DNA of 64,000 bases, taken from Heterobilharzia americana (Eukaryota; Platyhelminthes; Trematoda; Strigeidida; Schistosomatidae). Positions 45,101 to 53,290 of the stretch are shown here, piece by piece. Location of the stretch: assembly GCA_944470555.2 (NCBI GenBank), contig OX104134.1:16285248-16349247 (forward strand), read 5' to 3'. The translations under genes and the position numbers were made by a program. Under the pieces are notes generated by a model that did not search any database, was not told the DNA's origin, and worked only from the letters and a program-made list of their open reading frames with translations. Each line of letters begins with the position of its first letter. Position 1 is the first letter of the stretch.

Positions 45101-47687
45101 AATCAACGTCTTCTCCTGTTGAAATTTGATGTAGATGCAGCGTACAATGCCATAGGCGTTCTGTACCCACTAATAGGCGTTAAAATGTGTTTGCATTCCC
45201 CTACCAACTGCCTACAGTAGGATATATCAAATACGCTCTGACAGCCCATCAACTTTGTTTTAGTCAAACGCCAATTGTTTGCAATAGAGGGTAGCAAATA
45301 ACTTCGGTTACTGTCGTGTGATAGTTTATGATCTTACATTTAACTTGTTAGTGTTATTCAAGGGTTGCTTTTCTGTAAGCTCACATATAGTCGGATGAAT
45401 GTTAAGGAAAAAATGTTGCGAGAAATAATATTTCCAAATCATTCAAGTAAAACATTGACAAACAGATATTCATAATTACTCATCTTCCTTCGTCAACCAG
45501 TAAACCAAAAGACGGAAAACTGTCAAAGACATAGACCTCATTAGGTGTGATGTATTGAGGCAAGCTCCATGAAATCTACCTACTTTTGATGCACAGACTT
45601 GACTTTGAGGAACCAAACCAAAACTCAGGTCAATCATCATCACCTTCGTAACTATGGTTTACTCTGTTTCTAATTATCTGTTTTTTGTTAATTTCATCTT
45701 TATTTCGTAGAGACGCTGTCATAGTTGCCGTGATCAATTGCTTAACCTCTGTATATGCTGGTTTTATTATATTCGCAAACTTAGGCTTTATGGCCTACAA
45801 AAAGAATACTACAGTTGCTGCAGTTGCATCTGGGGGTAGGTGTGTTCATGACTTCTTTCAAAAGCTGTTTTTCTGTTCATAGGCCTATAAAAAAATTTGT
45901 AAACAGTTCCATTTCATGCTTCCTCTACAACTGCTTGTTATTCTCATAGATTTTGTCGAGAATAGTGATTTTAGCCACAATATGTATAACTGAAACAATC
46001 ACTATGCTGAACACCCATTTATAACAAATAATGGAAACCAGGAGTCTCCTACATTTTGATAATTTGGATATCAGGCATATTTGATGCTTATCCTCAAAGG
46101 AATATTATTTTGAGACAGATGAAGTCTGCTTTTTATTAGATTGAGGTGGTTTACAGCCAGCTCTGAAGCACCTTTACCTGTGGTGCACGTGTCACAGGAA
46201 TTATTTATTTCCCAAGTATCAAGTAGTGTACAAGTGAATATGTTTCAAAAATATCTGAGTCTGAATCATTAAAATGTGCATTACCTAAATTGTGTACTCA
46301 TAATTGTTAAATTAGACTGTATCTGGAGACGACTACTAAAACAAAATTATATTGAAACTGGTTGAAACAATTAACGGCATGCGGAGTTTGCTATTTAATT
46401 GAATGGTCACTGTTGTTCGAAGTCATACGTCAAGGTATACGTCCACTGACCCAGACTTTCAGATTCCAGAAATACTATCACTCTTCATCTACTTGTATCT
46501 TGTTTAACCATTTTCATCTACTTTTCTACTTTATTATCATTTGAAGTTGACCTGTTTTTTTGAAGTTTGAGAACTTGGAAAAAATATCATTTATGTTAGA
46601 ATTTAGGCAGTAGTGCTTACTTGCTTGTTCAAATGGGTAAAGTACTTAATCGTTTGGTAGTACAGATATAATAGATAATCTGTTGAATAACGTTTACTTG
46701 TTCAAATATCAGTGTAACATCGAAGATTAATTGAAAATGTAATACGTGTTCCCCAAAGAATATATCAAGTAAAACCTAGTTTTTATCTATTTATCTATCT
46801 ATCTATTTAAGACAAATCAAAGTGGAACGCTTCGTAAGTTCAAGTTATTGCACTTTACATTAGAATAAATAAAATCAAATTGAAGCACACCAAAAACAAA
46901 TGAGAGGAGACATGAAGAATAACTGTTTATAATTTTGTAACTGAGGTGGCTGACCGTAAACCTAAAATTAGCATCACTGTATGTGGTTTCATGACATACG
47001 AACAGAAGAATCATGGCGTCTTTGATTGAAAGTTTGAAATGTTTTTGTGTTGTACTTCTTTACAGGTCAAGCATCACAGCAGTAGACTATGGCAGAGTGA
47101 ATATCTTGCTAAACTTTATTCCTTTAACAGATAATCAGATATTTCAAGGGTGCTAGAGATGATACAGTATTATGAAGTTTATGTTCGATATCTTCGCTTC
47201 GTAAGGAAGTGAGATACAACATGAAGCAATTAAAATCAATGAGGTGGACGAAGTGATTAGCTGTGTTTCTTTTCTATTCACTATTAAGATTGTTTTTGTC
47301 TGTAACTGGACCAAAACGGTTTATTTTGAGATGCAAAAGCAGTGATGCTAGAAAACTTTGCTTACATTCTATGCAAGTGGTACAGATGAATATTGCTTGC
47401 GTTGACCACCCAGAATTCTCGTTGTAGGAAATATTTAGGAAGAAAATGTTCTGTGATTTATTCCGTACTATACATTTTTCGAGGTCCTGGACTTGCCTTC
47501 GTCGTCTACCCTGAAGCAATCACAAATATGCCATTTTCGAGCTTCTGGTCTGTACTATTCTTCCTGATGATGATGACATTAGGTTTCGGCTCACAGTTTT
47601 CCATTTTGGAGACAACACTTTCTGGTGTGCAAGATGAACTGAGAAGATACGGATTTCAGTTAACAGAGAAACGTAAAATTATTTTTC
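22732..47687 (+). CDS. SLC6-family Na+/Cl- coupled transporter, partial gene (8 exons, TM1-TM8)
   Basis: Plus-strand exons 22732-22912, 29941-30072, 35067-35231, 38828-38879, 40805-40937, 44026-44264, 45711-45835 and 47484-47687 join with AG/GT borders and matching phases into 410 codons. The product is a plasma-membrane symporter that uses Na+ and Cl- gradients to import amino-acid-type neurotransmitters. Signatures in order: TM1 [11 protein letters not shown] (residues about 40-50) with NGGGAFLIPY; extracellular loop 2 with cysteines 145 and 154 and an NIT glycosylation sequon at 164; TM6 [11 protein letters not shown] (270-280) with SSYNKF; loop 4 [11 protein letters not shown] (344-354); TM8 LGFGSQF (375-381). 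Glycine, not aspartate, at the TM1 substrate position argues against a monoamine transporter. SSYNKFKNN and YPEA resemble glycine-transporter-type members, but GABA-type or an invertebrate-specific subfamily is possible. TM8 has Gly378 where most relatives have the Na2-site Asp. The start codon and TM9-12 were not found. Confidence 0.9.
24029..24447 (-). repeat. hammerhead SINE (B type) with inverted ends
   Basis: Read on the minus strand: a 5' flank, a decayed tRNA-like head near 24140-24220, a hammerhead relic at 24084-24130 and a 3' end at about 24029-24062. The opposite border (24410-24447) carries an inverted copy of that 3' end, CTGATGTCAGCCCACGATGA against GGACTGGCATCTGTTGG on the other side, so the unit has inverted ends of about 30-40 bp. 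The hammerhead keeps CTGAGGA and stem I GCACTG/CAGTGC, but GAAA has become AAAA, so the ribozyme is probably dead. The best reading is a head-to-head pair like the one at 36380-37110, in which most of the second copy has been deleted. Confidence 0.7.
24595..24627. repeat. (TA)n microsatellite
   Basis: An almost pure TA dinucleotide run of about 33 bp within the first intron. Confidence 0.95.
25388..25570 (-). repeat. short hammerhead SINE (B type) with inverted ends, decayed
   Basis: The left end TAGCATTCATCAAGGACATA corresponds to the 3' end of B-type copies. GAGCACTGGG and TGTCCTAGTATTGCATCCCT at 25437-25480 match the hammerhead in minus orientation, with damage. GTGCGCACCCACGA follows, as in the intact copies. 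The right end CCAGTTGATTTCAG plus GTGATGAATATT is an inverted copy of the left end. Most of the tRNA-like head is missing. It is a deleted form of the inverted-end unit seen at 24029-24447. Confidence 0.55.
29941..30072 (+). CDS. SLC6 transporter exon: TM2
   Basis: The acceptor is GATATTGTAG and the donor G|GTATGT; phase 1 at both ends. It codes [20 protein letters not shown] then [17 protein letters not shown] and FKG. The GAFLIPY start and the LELAFGQ/ISVW block are family hallmarks of TM2 and the first intracellular loop. Confidence 0.93.
32808..32975 (-). repeat. hammerhead SINE (B type), minus copy of a head-to-head pair
   Basis: The left end CGGGCTGACATCAGTTGGGG matches other B-type 3' ends. 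The hammerhead at 32861-32906 (minus) keeps CTGAGGA, GAAA and the stem III plus GTC arrangement, but stem I is shortened by mismatches and the first stem II pair is A opposite G. A degraded tRNA-like head follows to about 32960. Directly beyond it lies a plus-strand copy of the same family. Confidence 0.65.
32980..33170 (+). repeat. hammerhead SINE (B type), plus copy, truncated in the ribozyme
   Basis: ATTGACAGAAGTTGGAAACA near 33033 and CAGTGGCTCAGTAGTTAACG near 33077 match the pre-head and A-box of the intact copy at 36826-37110. GAGATCGACCCC at the B-box place and GGGTGCTTACTGCTGAGGAG follow. The copy stops at about 33170 after GTCCCAT, in the stem II loop, so half of the hammerhead is missing. 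Confidence 0.65.
33240..34110. other. unexplained GC-richer block
   Basis: About 870 bp, clearly richer in G+C than the flanks, with 69- and 83-codon ORFs on opposite strands (33246-33455 minus, 33498-33749 plus) that have no recognisable motif. The composition resembles the transposon segments of this window more than its introns, so an unrecognised repeat is likely, but I could not name it. Confidence 0.3.
34502..34523. repeat. perfect short palindrome followed by GAAACG-like end
   Basis: TTCAGTGAT and ATCACTGAA flank CGGA, a perfect 9-bp stem, followed by ACGTTG. A hairpin next to a CGAAACGT-like string recalls the 3' ends of Penelope-like elements, so this may be an element end. That is inference from pattern only. 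Confidence 0.3.
35067..35231 (+). CDS. SLC6 transporter exon: TM3 and start of extracellular loop 2
   Basis: The acceptor is AATTTTAG and the donor G|GTGAGT; phase 1 at both ends. It codes [20 protein letters not shown], the TM3 helix with the conserved NVYY tyrosines, then [15 protein letters not shown]. The two cysteines (residues 145 and 154 of the partial protein) match the family's loop 2 disulfide. Confidence 0.93.
35510..35915 (+). repeat. Smα-like satellite, about 1.3 tandem monomers
   Basis: A monomer tail (35515-35600, ending CAGGAAATTGCAAGTAT) is followed by a tRNA-like head (TGACCTAGTAGATAAAG near 35650, then GGAGTCTGAGTG). A hammerhead relic follows at about 35733-35800, and then a second tail (35822-35915, ending CAGGAAATTACAAGTAT). 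The two tail ends are 319 bp apart, close to the roughly 330-bp period known for Smα. The ribozyme reads TTGAAGA for CUGANGA and AAAA for GAAA, so it is inactive, although the flanking GTACATCCAG and CCACTGCTAGCCACCA are well kept. The 84-codon ORF here is a by-product of the repeat. Confidence 0.75.
36048..36153 (-). repeat. SINE end fragment followed by (TA)n
   Basis: TAGCATTCATCATGGACTGA plus CATCAGTT at 36055-36082 is the 3' border of a B-type SINE, seen on the minus strand. About 25 bases later an uninterrupted TA run of about 46 bp extends to 36153. The rest of the SINE is absent. Confidence 0.7.
36331..36414. repeat. 84-bp direct repeat, copy 1 (copy 2 at 36733-36816)
   Basis: AAATTTTGAGGGAGTTGTGG through TTGGAGGAACAAAGG occurs twice, 402 bp apart, with one visible difference (GTTAATC against GTTATTC). 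It joins about 50 bp of apparently non-SINE flank to the SINE border. So the flank was duplicated together with the element edge, and the orientation then switches. This points to a rearrangement after insertion, not to two independent insertions. Confidence 0.9.
36380..36733 (-). repeat. hammerhead SINE (B type), minus arm of a perfect inverted pair
   Basis: The first 285 bp (36380-36664) are, as far as I can read, identical to the reverse complement of 36826-37110. In minus orientation the order is: pre-head, tRNA-like head (A-box GTGGCTCAATGGTAACGC, B-box GGTTCGATCCCC), hammerhead, and an end with CAACTGATGTCAGTCTACAA. A further 69 bp of 5' sequence (36665-36733) has no partner in the other arm. 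The tRNA-like boxes should act as an internal RNA polymerase III promoter, as in other tRNA-derived SINEs. The 71-codon ORF on it is not a gene. Confidence 0.85.
36425..36470 (-). ncRNA. hammerhead ribozyme, type I, complete core
   Basis: On the minus strand: stem I GCACTG/CAGTGC (6 perfect pairs), core CTGAGGA, stem II GTCC/GGAC around a 7-nt loop, GAAA, a stem III made of the self-complementary ACAG/CTGT, and the GTC cleavage triplet before stem I closes. Position 7 of the core (CUGA-N-GA) tolerates any base, so every required core base is present. Stem III has no loop, so cleavage probably needs a dimeric or multimeric transcript, as proposed for other short-stem-III hammerheads. This was folded by eye. 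Confidence 0.8.
36826..37110 (+). repeat. hammerhead SINE (B type), plus arm of a perfect inverted pair
   Basis: The partner of 36380-36664 in opposite orientation, separated by a 161-bp spacer. Order: pre-head (CTAACAGAAGTTGGAAATAT near 36901), tRNA-like head with A-box at about 36942-36961 and B-box GGTTCGATCCCC at about 36988-36999, hammerhead, and 3' border CTGATGTCAGTCTACAATGA. The absence of any difference between the arms means the duplication is recent, was homogenised, or is an assembly artefact. Confidence 0.85.
37020..37065 (+). ncRNA. hammerhead ribozyme, type I, complete core
   Basis: Stem I is 37020-37025 with 37060-37065, core CTGAGGA at 37026-37032, and stem II 37033-37036 with 37044-37047. 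GAAA lies at 37048-37051. Stem III is 37051-37054 with 37055-37058 (ACAG/CTGT, no loop), and the predicted cut is after C37059. All conserved core bases are present. It is the mirror image of the ribozyme at 36425-36470. The schistosome Smα repeats are established carriers of active hammerheads; activity of this variant is inferred. Confidence 0.8.
37601..37890. repeat. long imperfect inverted repeat (hairpin), about 133-bp arms
   Basis: Arm 37601-37733 and arm 37757-37890 are reverse complements with roughly four fifths identity by eye and a 23-nt loop. Shared blocks include TAGTATTATTTACT-like, TTATTGCTCATA and GCTTTCGATAT. An inverted repeat with this layout could be a MITE, a fold-back of an element end, or the source of a long double-stranded RNA. 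No ORF of note is inside. Confidence 0.8.
38828..38879 (+). CDS. SLC6 transporter exon: extracellular loop 2, 52 bp
   Basis: The acceptor is TTTTCCAG and the donor AG|GTAAGT; phase 1 to phase 2. It codes [16 protein letters not shown]. The NIT sequon (residue 164) fits the glycosylated second extracellular loop, and SPSEEYY leads into the family's SP-x-EEYW/F-like motif before TM4. It was accepted because it is the only segment that restores both phases between its neighbours. Confidence 0.88.
38880..40804 (+). other. SLC6 intron (1.9 kb)
   Basis: The intron runs from GTAAGT to AATAAG. Only chance ORFs are present and no repeat was recognised. Confidence 0.6.
40805..40937 (+). CDS. SLC6 transporter exon: end of loop 2, TM4
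   Basis: The acceptor is GTAATAAG and the donor AAA|GTAAGT; phase 2 to phase 0. It codes [20 protein letters not shown], the typical loop 2 end, then [20 protein letters not shown] and SLGK. The KGV..(S/T)GK ending is a family mark between TM4 and TM5. Confidence 0.92.
40938..44025 (+). other. SLC6 intron (3.1 kb)
   Basis: The intron runs from GTAAGT to CTGTAG. Its middle is occupied by a LINE endonuclease fragment on the minus strand (41540-42980). The rest is AT-rich without recognised features. Confidence 0.6.
41540..42980 (-). mobile_element. non-LTR retrotransposon (LINE) 5' part with endonuclease domain, decayed
   Basis: Minus-strand fragments of an apurinic-like endonuclease domain appear in order: [19 protein letters not shown] near 42400-42460, [20 protein letters not shown] and [20 protein letters not shown] in 42120-42310, and DLNAQVG-like and [14 protein letters not shown] pieces in shifted frames near 41960-42080. 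Stops and frameshifts are frequent. The reverse transcriptase part is absent, so this is a 5' fragment, unusual for 5'-truncating LINEs and probably the result of a later deletion. It may be the same family as the 3' end at 16241-16796 (inference). Confidence 0.65.
44026..44264 (+). CDS. SLC6 transporter exon: TM5 and TM6
   Basis: The acceptor is GCTACTGTAG and the donor AG|GTATGT; phase 0 to phase 2. It codes [19 protein letters not shown] (TM5), [19 protein letters not shown] (loop 3) and [20 protein letters not shown] plus SSYNKFKNN (unwound TM6 and the following loop). Gln274 and Ser278 stand where the family's chloride-site residues are expected. Confidence 0.95.
44265..45710 (+). other. 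SLC6 intron (1.4 kb)
   Basis: The intron runs from GTATGT to TCGTAG. Nothing recognised inside. Confidence 0.6.
45711..45835 (+). CDS. SLC6 transporter exon: TM7
   Basis: The acceptor is TTTCGTAG and the donor G|GTAGGT; phase 2 to phase 1. It codes [20 protein letters not shown] then [11 protein letters not shown] and VAASG-like [16 protein letters not shown] matches the TM7 NS-x-TS-x-(F/Y)AGF signature. Joining to the next exon gives SGGPGLAF, one glycine more than most relatives. Confidence 0.93.
45836..47483 (+). other. SLC6 intron (1.6 kb)
   Basis: The intron runs from GTAGGT to TTCGAG. It contains a short TCTA-type tetranucleotide run (46783-46808) and nothing else recognised. Confidence 0.6.
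46783..46808. repeat. (ATCT)n microsatellite
   Basis: Five or six imperfect ATCT/ATTT units. Confidence 0.8.
47484..47687 (+). CDS. SLC6 transporter exon: loop 4 and TM8
   Basis: The acceptor is TTTTTCGAG; the most likely donor is TTC|GTAGGA after 47687, with AAC|GTAAAA after 47672 as a same-phase alternative. It codes [18 protein letters not shown] (loop 4 helices), then [19 protein letters not shown] and [14 protein letters not shown]. Gly378 replaces the aspartate common in LGLDSQF, at a position that lines the second sodium site. The charged tail [12 protein letters not shown] leads towards TM9, which was not found downstream. Confidence 0.92.
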
Positions 47688-48800
47688 GTAGGATCCTGTT
47701 ATTCATTCATAAATTTTTAATTGATTTTATAGTATTGAAATGATAGTCAATATATTCATTTTATTTAACAGTAATGTACTGGGAAGATATGAGGTCACTG
47801 TGCAAAACATAATCCAAGCATTGTTCCTCTTTCAATTTGTTTTTAGTAACATGATACACCTATACATTTTGTCAAACAAATCTAGAGGAAAACAGCATAG
47901 TGAATGAAGGGAAACAATACCAAGGTCATTTTACTTTCTGAATGTTGAACTCAAAAAACTATGAATACTTCTATCTGACTTTTAGATTTTAGATGAGAGT
48001 AAATTAAAATGAGGTTACTTTGTTAACATTTAATTGCATTTGCTATTGATTTGTAATCAAGTCAGAGAGCAAGCTGATTCAAAAGTCACTTCTATAAGAA
48101 AGAATTACGAAAAACACTTTGATAGGATTCTAAAATGACACACGACAACCAGTCAATGATTTTTCAGTTTTCATGAAATCATTTTCAAAGACTTACAATC
48201 CTATTGAGTCATAAAAGAAGAAAGATATCAGTGAATATGTTTGTTCCCATCGATATCATCTTCAGATACTGAATAATCACATTTAAATATACTCAGCATA
48301 TCTGTTTATTGGAAAAATTATCAGTTTTCGTCAGTTAGTAGATTGTGAACTGGGGAATAATGTAGGAATACAAGTTAAGTTATGTAAGAAATATGGAAAT
48401 ATTTCATAAGTTGAGTAATTAGTTGTAAATTGAAATCAAGAATTTTGAAACTCCTAATTAAGTGACTAAATAATCGTTAGTATGGAGGAGAATGAGAAAT
48501 TGGTAACTAAGGTAAAAAGGGATTATGTAAAAACAGCAAGAAGACTTGAAATTGTTAGTTAAGTTTAGGAATAAGAAAGTGCCAACTAATTAAGATATAA
48601 ATAAGGACATACCACTTAAGTTTTACTTGACATGTCTACCAGCTAAAGGAACAGTTGGGTTACAACAGAATCAGGAACAATAATTTTTGTTATTAGTCCG
48701 GCACTGTTTTCAGTATGTAACACTAGTTCTGTGTGTTCCACAATTGTTTCGATTCTCTGTTATTGCTTATTCGCTACAACGATATTATGCTTATGAAATT
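47688..48800. other. downstream of the last transporter exon, TM9-12 not found
   Basis: AT-rich. I searched the plus strand by eye for a TM9-TM10 segment with a GGIY/GGLY-type motif and found none. A 45-codon frame near 47774-47910 has no family resemblance. Confidence 0.4.
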
Positions 48801-48829
48801 GAAGGGTTGCATAATCCTGCCACGTATAG

Positions 48830-49135
48830 CTCAGTTGGTTGCAGCTGCAGTAGAACCCGGGACGCGCGTTCCGTCCCGTTTGGGATTCGTCAACCGGATG
48901 TACTTGCACTCCAGTGAGTGGTGTTATTCCCACTGAGACTCGGACCTAGTACCCATCGCTTCAAACGCCAAAGCGTTATCCACTACGCCATTGAGGCACG
49001 ATAACGCCCTCTTAGTAAATCATAATAGTAAATATTTAGCCAATATCAAGTTATCAGCATAAAAGCCTATATGCCAACAGAGGTCGAACGATTCAATCCA
49101 TTATAACAGCAGAGAACTACAAGTATACCAACAAC
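48830..49135 (-). repeat. Smα-like hammerhead repeat, rearranged
   Basis: On the minus strand a tRNA-like head (GGCGTAGTGGATAACGC at about 48987-49003, then GGTCCGAGTC) is followed by the hammerhead region at 48843-48912. Here the core reads TTGACGA, stem II CCC/GGG, GGAA for GAAA, then CGCGCGTC with stem I CCGG/CCGG. Two core bases are changed (first C to T, one A to G), so it should be inactive. A monomer tail at 49061-49134 (ending ACTACAAGTAT) lies on the opposite, plus strand, so the repeat has been rearranged or two monomers meet here. Confidence 0.65.
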
Positions 49136-50679
49136 CCGTAATATGTTTCAGTTTTACTTTTCCATTAGTATCCTATGAACTCATCTTTTTCTCTTACTTA
49201 GCATTTGGCCAGTCATTTTGGGAAATGAGAGCCCTTTTCAAGTTATACCAGTTATGATGGGGCACCAAATCACTATTTCCAGTTGATTAGAGTGGATCAA
49301 CAACTCGTCATAATTAGATGGTGAAAATATGCGGATTAAATAAGAATGTGAATTTTACCATGATGGAGAATGTTTGTAGCTCAGGTGGATGTCTTGGTTG
49401 TATTGTGTTCTCTGAGCTGGGTTATTTAAAATACTCAACTATGCTTCACATCCTGCTGTTTAAGATGTTTGTCATCATTCTTCTGTTCAGTTAGCCATCT
49501 CGTATATTCTTCCATAAAGGAAACGACATTCTAGTGACAAATCCAATGGGTTTTCAATACTAATAATATTAGAAGATTGTATGAACAACTTTGAAAATCA
49601 CAGCTTGCATTGTTATTTAAGTTTTGTTTTGAACTATGCTTGTAAAGCTTTCAGTATGTTTTGTCACTTGCTATTTTGATAAGGTAGTTCCCTTCTTCGT
49701 TCAGTTTTTCCAAAGCTCTTGTCTAATTTGAATTCTGTCAAAGTCCAAACCTCAGATGACGACTATAGATCCCCATAGTAGTAACATACGTTAGAAAGAT
49801 CGTCTATAAGTTGAAAATCTTCATAAAAAGTTTAGTTTCTTCCCAAATTTAAAGTTGTTTGTGTTCACAATTACTCAGGCATAATCGTGAACAATGGCTA
49901 TATCAAACTCTTTGATAACAACTTAAAATTATAGTACAGTTATTTTTCATTCATATAGAAGTTGAATAAACATGTACCACCCACTGGAATGAATTTGACT
50001 AATAAAAAGTCTTCTGTTTTTGGGTTCATAATGATCTGAGATCTGATTGAAACTTGAGAAAACTGAATTAAAATAGCTATGTTTCAGAAGTAAATTAGAG
50101 TTTAAATTTGAAGCAGAAATAAAATTAATAGTCCCGAGATGTTTAACTTTTATGACCTGCAGTTGGAATTCCACTCCATCTTCTGCAAGATACTGTGGCC
50201 ATTTTTGATTGTGGAGAGGAGTACAGATCTACGACATTATACTCACCAAGGTTCCTGCTAGAAGTGAACTGGATGTATGAAGGCTCACGGTGGCTTATCA
50301 TTTGACTTATCAACAACGAATGGTGATCCCTGGGAATGTACACCCTCACTGTTGCCTCTCTGGTATCCATTCACTGCTTGGAGAGAACTATTAACTATAA
50401 AACCTTTTAGGTGACTACGCTAAAAAAACACATAAACGCTGAACAAAGTAAACAAAAATTTTAACGTTTTTGGCATGCATTTTGTGGCTGTCAAAAACGA
50501 TAGTGGTGTAGACAAGGTCTGCACTGACCTTCAGTTCCTGGATAAGAACACGACAGATGTGTTGGTCACTAAAAGTTTCTAAGATAATGTATGGTGCAAA
50601 CTAGCTTGTGCTGTCAGCAGGATGCTATGAACTCAGGCTCTGAGCTTATTATTACTGGTCAGCAAGGTTTTTCGGATGA
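49136..50679. other. AT-rich DNA, nothing recognised
   Basis: Overlapping 75-codon minus-strand ORFs at 49947-50370 have no recognised motifs. No further transporter exon was seen. Confidence 0.4.
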
Positions 50680-52208
50680 TTATTATTTGTCACTTGGGCT
50701 CCTAGTGGAACATAGGGCTTTACTAACACCTCTCCATTACACTATCTTCTCTGAAGTTTTTTCAACCTAGCTCCACCACTCCCAACAACCTTTCATTTCT
50801 TCCTCACACCATCTCCTCCATGTTACCCTCGGACGCCAAACTCATCGTTTCCCCTTTGGCGTCCACTCAACGGCCTGACCTGCACGTGATGTCCTCAAAT
50901 GCTCTTCTCAGTGTATGCCAAATATAATCCATCTCCACTCTCTTCTGCATATTTGTTGGGTTGATGGTTAATTGGTTCGCTGCTAGCCAGCCACACTTCC
51001 TTGTTGCTTATTCCTATCCTTATTATTCTGGCCATCTGATCTTCAGTGTCGGTATTGAGTGAGCGTAGGTGGTGGGCGGGTGTTGATGAATGTCTGTAGT
51101 TTGTTGGAAGTGCTATTCGTGACCCGTCAAGTTTCTGGACCATATAGAAACAATGACTTGACTGAAGTTGGTGTTGAAAATCTGGATCTTGTTCTTTATG
51201 CTGAGTGCAGTAGATCTCCACACTGATTTCAGGTTAATGAAGGCCTGTCTTGCTTTCTTTCCGATACTGGCTTTAACATCCTTATTTGTGCCTGTGCCGC
51301 CTGTAGTTGAAACAATGTTGCCTAGGTAGGTGAACGAGACAACTTCTTTTAGTTTTCTACCGTTTATGGTGATTGGTGCTTGTTGTTAATGCTGTTGTCG
51401 GTTGGGTATCTTCATCACGCCTGTCTTCTCTACATTCAACTGAAGTCCCGTTATCGCTGCCTGTTTTGTTTCCTCCTCCTTCCTAATACAGTTATGCAGG
51501 TTTCTTTCCACAGCTCTTTCACATAGTTCCACTGTTCTTCCAAACAGTTTTCCTACAGGAATGTTGTTCAATGTCTCCCGTTTTGTCCTGATGGCTGGCT
51601 TTAATAAATCTTTTGTAGTTTCTTCCTTCTGTTTCTGGATGTTGAACGTCAACTGTGGTCTATCACCAGCTTTTTTGAAGGATTTCAACTTGATTTTGAA
51701 AGTAGGTTCATTGCACTAGATAGTGGTGAGTGGTGTGAACCTACATCTATCTGCTCCACTACCTCCCTTCTTCATCTCATCTCTTCTCCACTCGGCTGAC
51801 TACATCTCCACTTTCCTCACACTGAGATCAAGTCGATCTGATTTTCAGTGTAGTGTGTGTTGGTGTCTGGTGAAATCCATGTTGCTCGCTACCTTGTGAA
51901 TATCCTTGTGTTTGTACACACTGCGTCGCCTCCAATCACCATATCGTTGAATGTGGAGAAATGTGCAAACATTTCTCCATTCTCATTCTGCATTTCACCC
52001 AGTGCTTCTCGACGCACGAACAGTTCTCTTTCTCCCTGTGTTGTCCTCTCCGAGTTTGTCATTGGGACATGTCACTCCACCCATTAGAATGAATTTTGAT
52101 GTTACTAACTGTTACTGATTGCAGTTGTCTACAGAATTCCTCCTTCTTCTCTTTGTCTGCATTATTTGTAGGTGTGTAGCGTGCGTAGTGTAGCGTAGCA
52201 TTGTATGA
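50680..52208 (-). mobile_element. RTE-like retrotransposon with internal deletion, ends at assembly gap
   Basis: Minus strand. 50700-51410 matches the 3' third of the copy at 60290-61020 (MARIIRIGISNKEVW, AYTEK). 51420-51720 matches the linker between endonuclease and reverse transcriptase (FGRTVELCERAVERNLHNCI). 51850-52208 matches the endonuclease region found at 62760-63060. The join KEEETKQAAITGLQLNVEKT shows that about 1.3 kb with the catalytic part of the reverse transcriptase has been removed. The 5' side runs into the 18-N gap at 52209-52226. A TTATTATT-rich stretch lies just beyond the 3' end, as in the 60258 copy. Confidence 0.8.
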
Positions 52209-52226
52209 NNNNNNNNNNNNNNNNNN
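52209..52226. other. assembly gap (18 N)
   Basis: A run of N inside the endonuclease part of the RTE-like element. The rest of the element's 5' end is not on the other side, so sequence is probably missing or collapsed here. Confidence 0.99.
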
Positions 52227-53145
52227 TTTTTAATAGCTTCAAGAATTCCAGATGAAATCAGTTTCATGTAATATATACACAGTATTGTTTAGCAAACGGA
52301 ATGCAGCGTTTAAATCGTTGAACTGCAAGTATACTTTTCTCTGGCAAAATGTCTAACTGTTTATCAACGGTGCCATTGTTATAAAATACTTCTCAATTAT
52401 TAAACAGTATTAAAATATTTGAGGTTATATAAAAAATAAGACATTTAAGCATCTATTCACGATATCCAATGAAACGTGTTAAAGCAGCCATCGTTTTTTC
52501 AAATGAAATACTTTCAATATGAGAGTAAATTGCAACGCATTTGGAAGTTGAATGAAGTTTGCAGAATAACAATAAAAGTTTGAATCCTATATAATAGGTT
52601 ATTTCTTTTTGATGAAGAGAAAGGTTAGAGTTTACATGGTAAAAGATGTTGACACGATGAGGTGTTTAAATGAAGTTTACCCATGAATCACCTTCAAGGC
52701 CAAAGTCTACAAAGCTAAAGAATATCCAAGCTGAATATTTCCAATGTACTGAGATTTTCAGCCCATGGTGAATACTTTTCAAACGGGGTAGAATGATGAC
52801 ATTGTTGTTAAGTAGATGAATAATTTACTTGTAGCTTTTCTGAAACAGAAGGTTCATATCTAACGCAAAAGGCTAGTAGAAAGCATTTGAAGAGATTCGA
52901 AAGACACTGGAGTATACTTTCATACAGACAAGACGTCAAGTTTATATTTATTGATAGAGCACATAACTTCGCTCTTAAAATTATCTACATATCCGATGCA
53001 GTAGGAATGATTTAATAACTAAAATAATGCAACTTAGAAGTAAACAAAACTTCCTGCAGTCTGCATACAGTTTCTCATCACTGCAAGTTTGAAGGTATTC
53101 ATTTAAAATGTGAAATGACATTTAAATTTTATAAATTTATATATG
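52227..53145. other. AT-rich DNA, nothing recognised
   Basis: No ORF or repeat was recognised. Confidence 0.45.
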
Positions 53146-53149
53146 AAAC

Positions 53150-53290
53150 AGAACATCAAATTGTGGAGAAAACATGAAAATAGGAAAAGTATACACATCT
53201 TACCATCAAAAAATGAACTCGACTTTTCGATCTTGCTAGATAGAGCCTTTTCAAGAGTATGAATCTACTATAAGGTTTTCAGAGTAATAT
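53150..53290 (-). repeat. possible Penelope-like element 3' end fragment
   Basis: On the minus strand it has GAAAAGGCTCTATCTAGC followed by AAGATCGAAAAGTCGAG, the motif order (short inverted GGCTCTATC-type hairpin, then CGAAA.GTCG) often seen near the 3' ends of Penelope-like elements. A Penelope-like body lies 2.3 kb away in the same orientation with an RTE-like copy between, so a nested insertion is possible. This is pattern-based inference. Confidence 0.35.

Noticed and set aside
22732..47687. CRISPR arrays, operons or bacterial-type regulatory sites
   Set aside because: The window is clearly eukaryotic, with spliced exons and animal retroelements; none of these would be expected and none was seen.
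47774..47910. 45-codon open frame as TM9 exon
   Set aside because: It lacks the GGIY-type motif and helix pattern of TM9, and from the likely acceptor in phase 1 the frame stops after about 13 codons.
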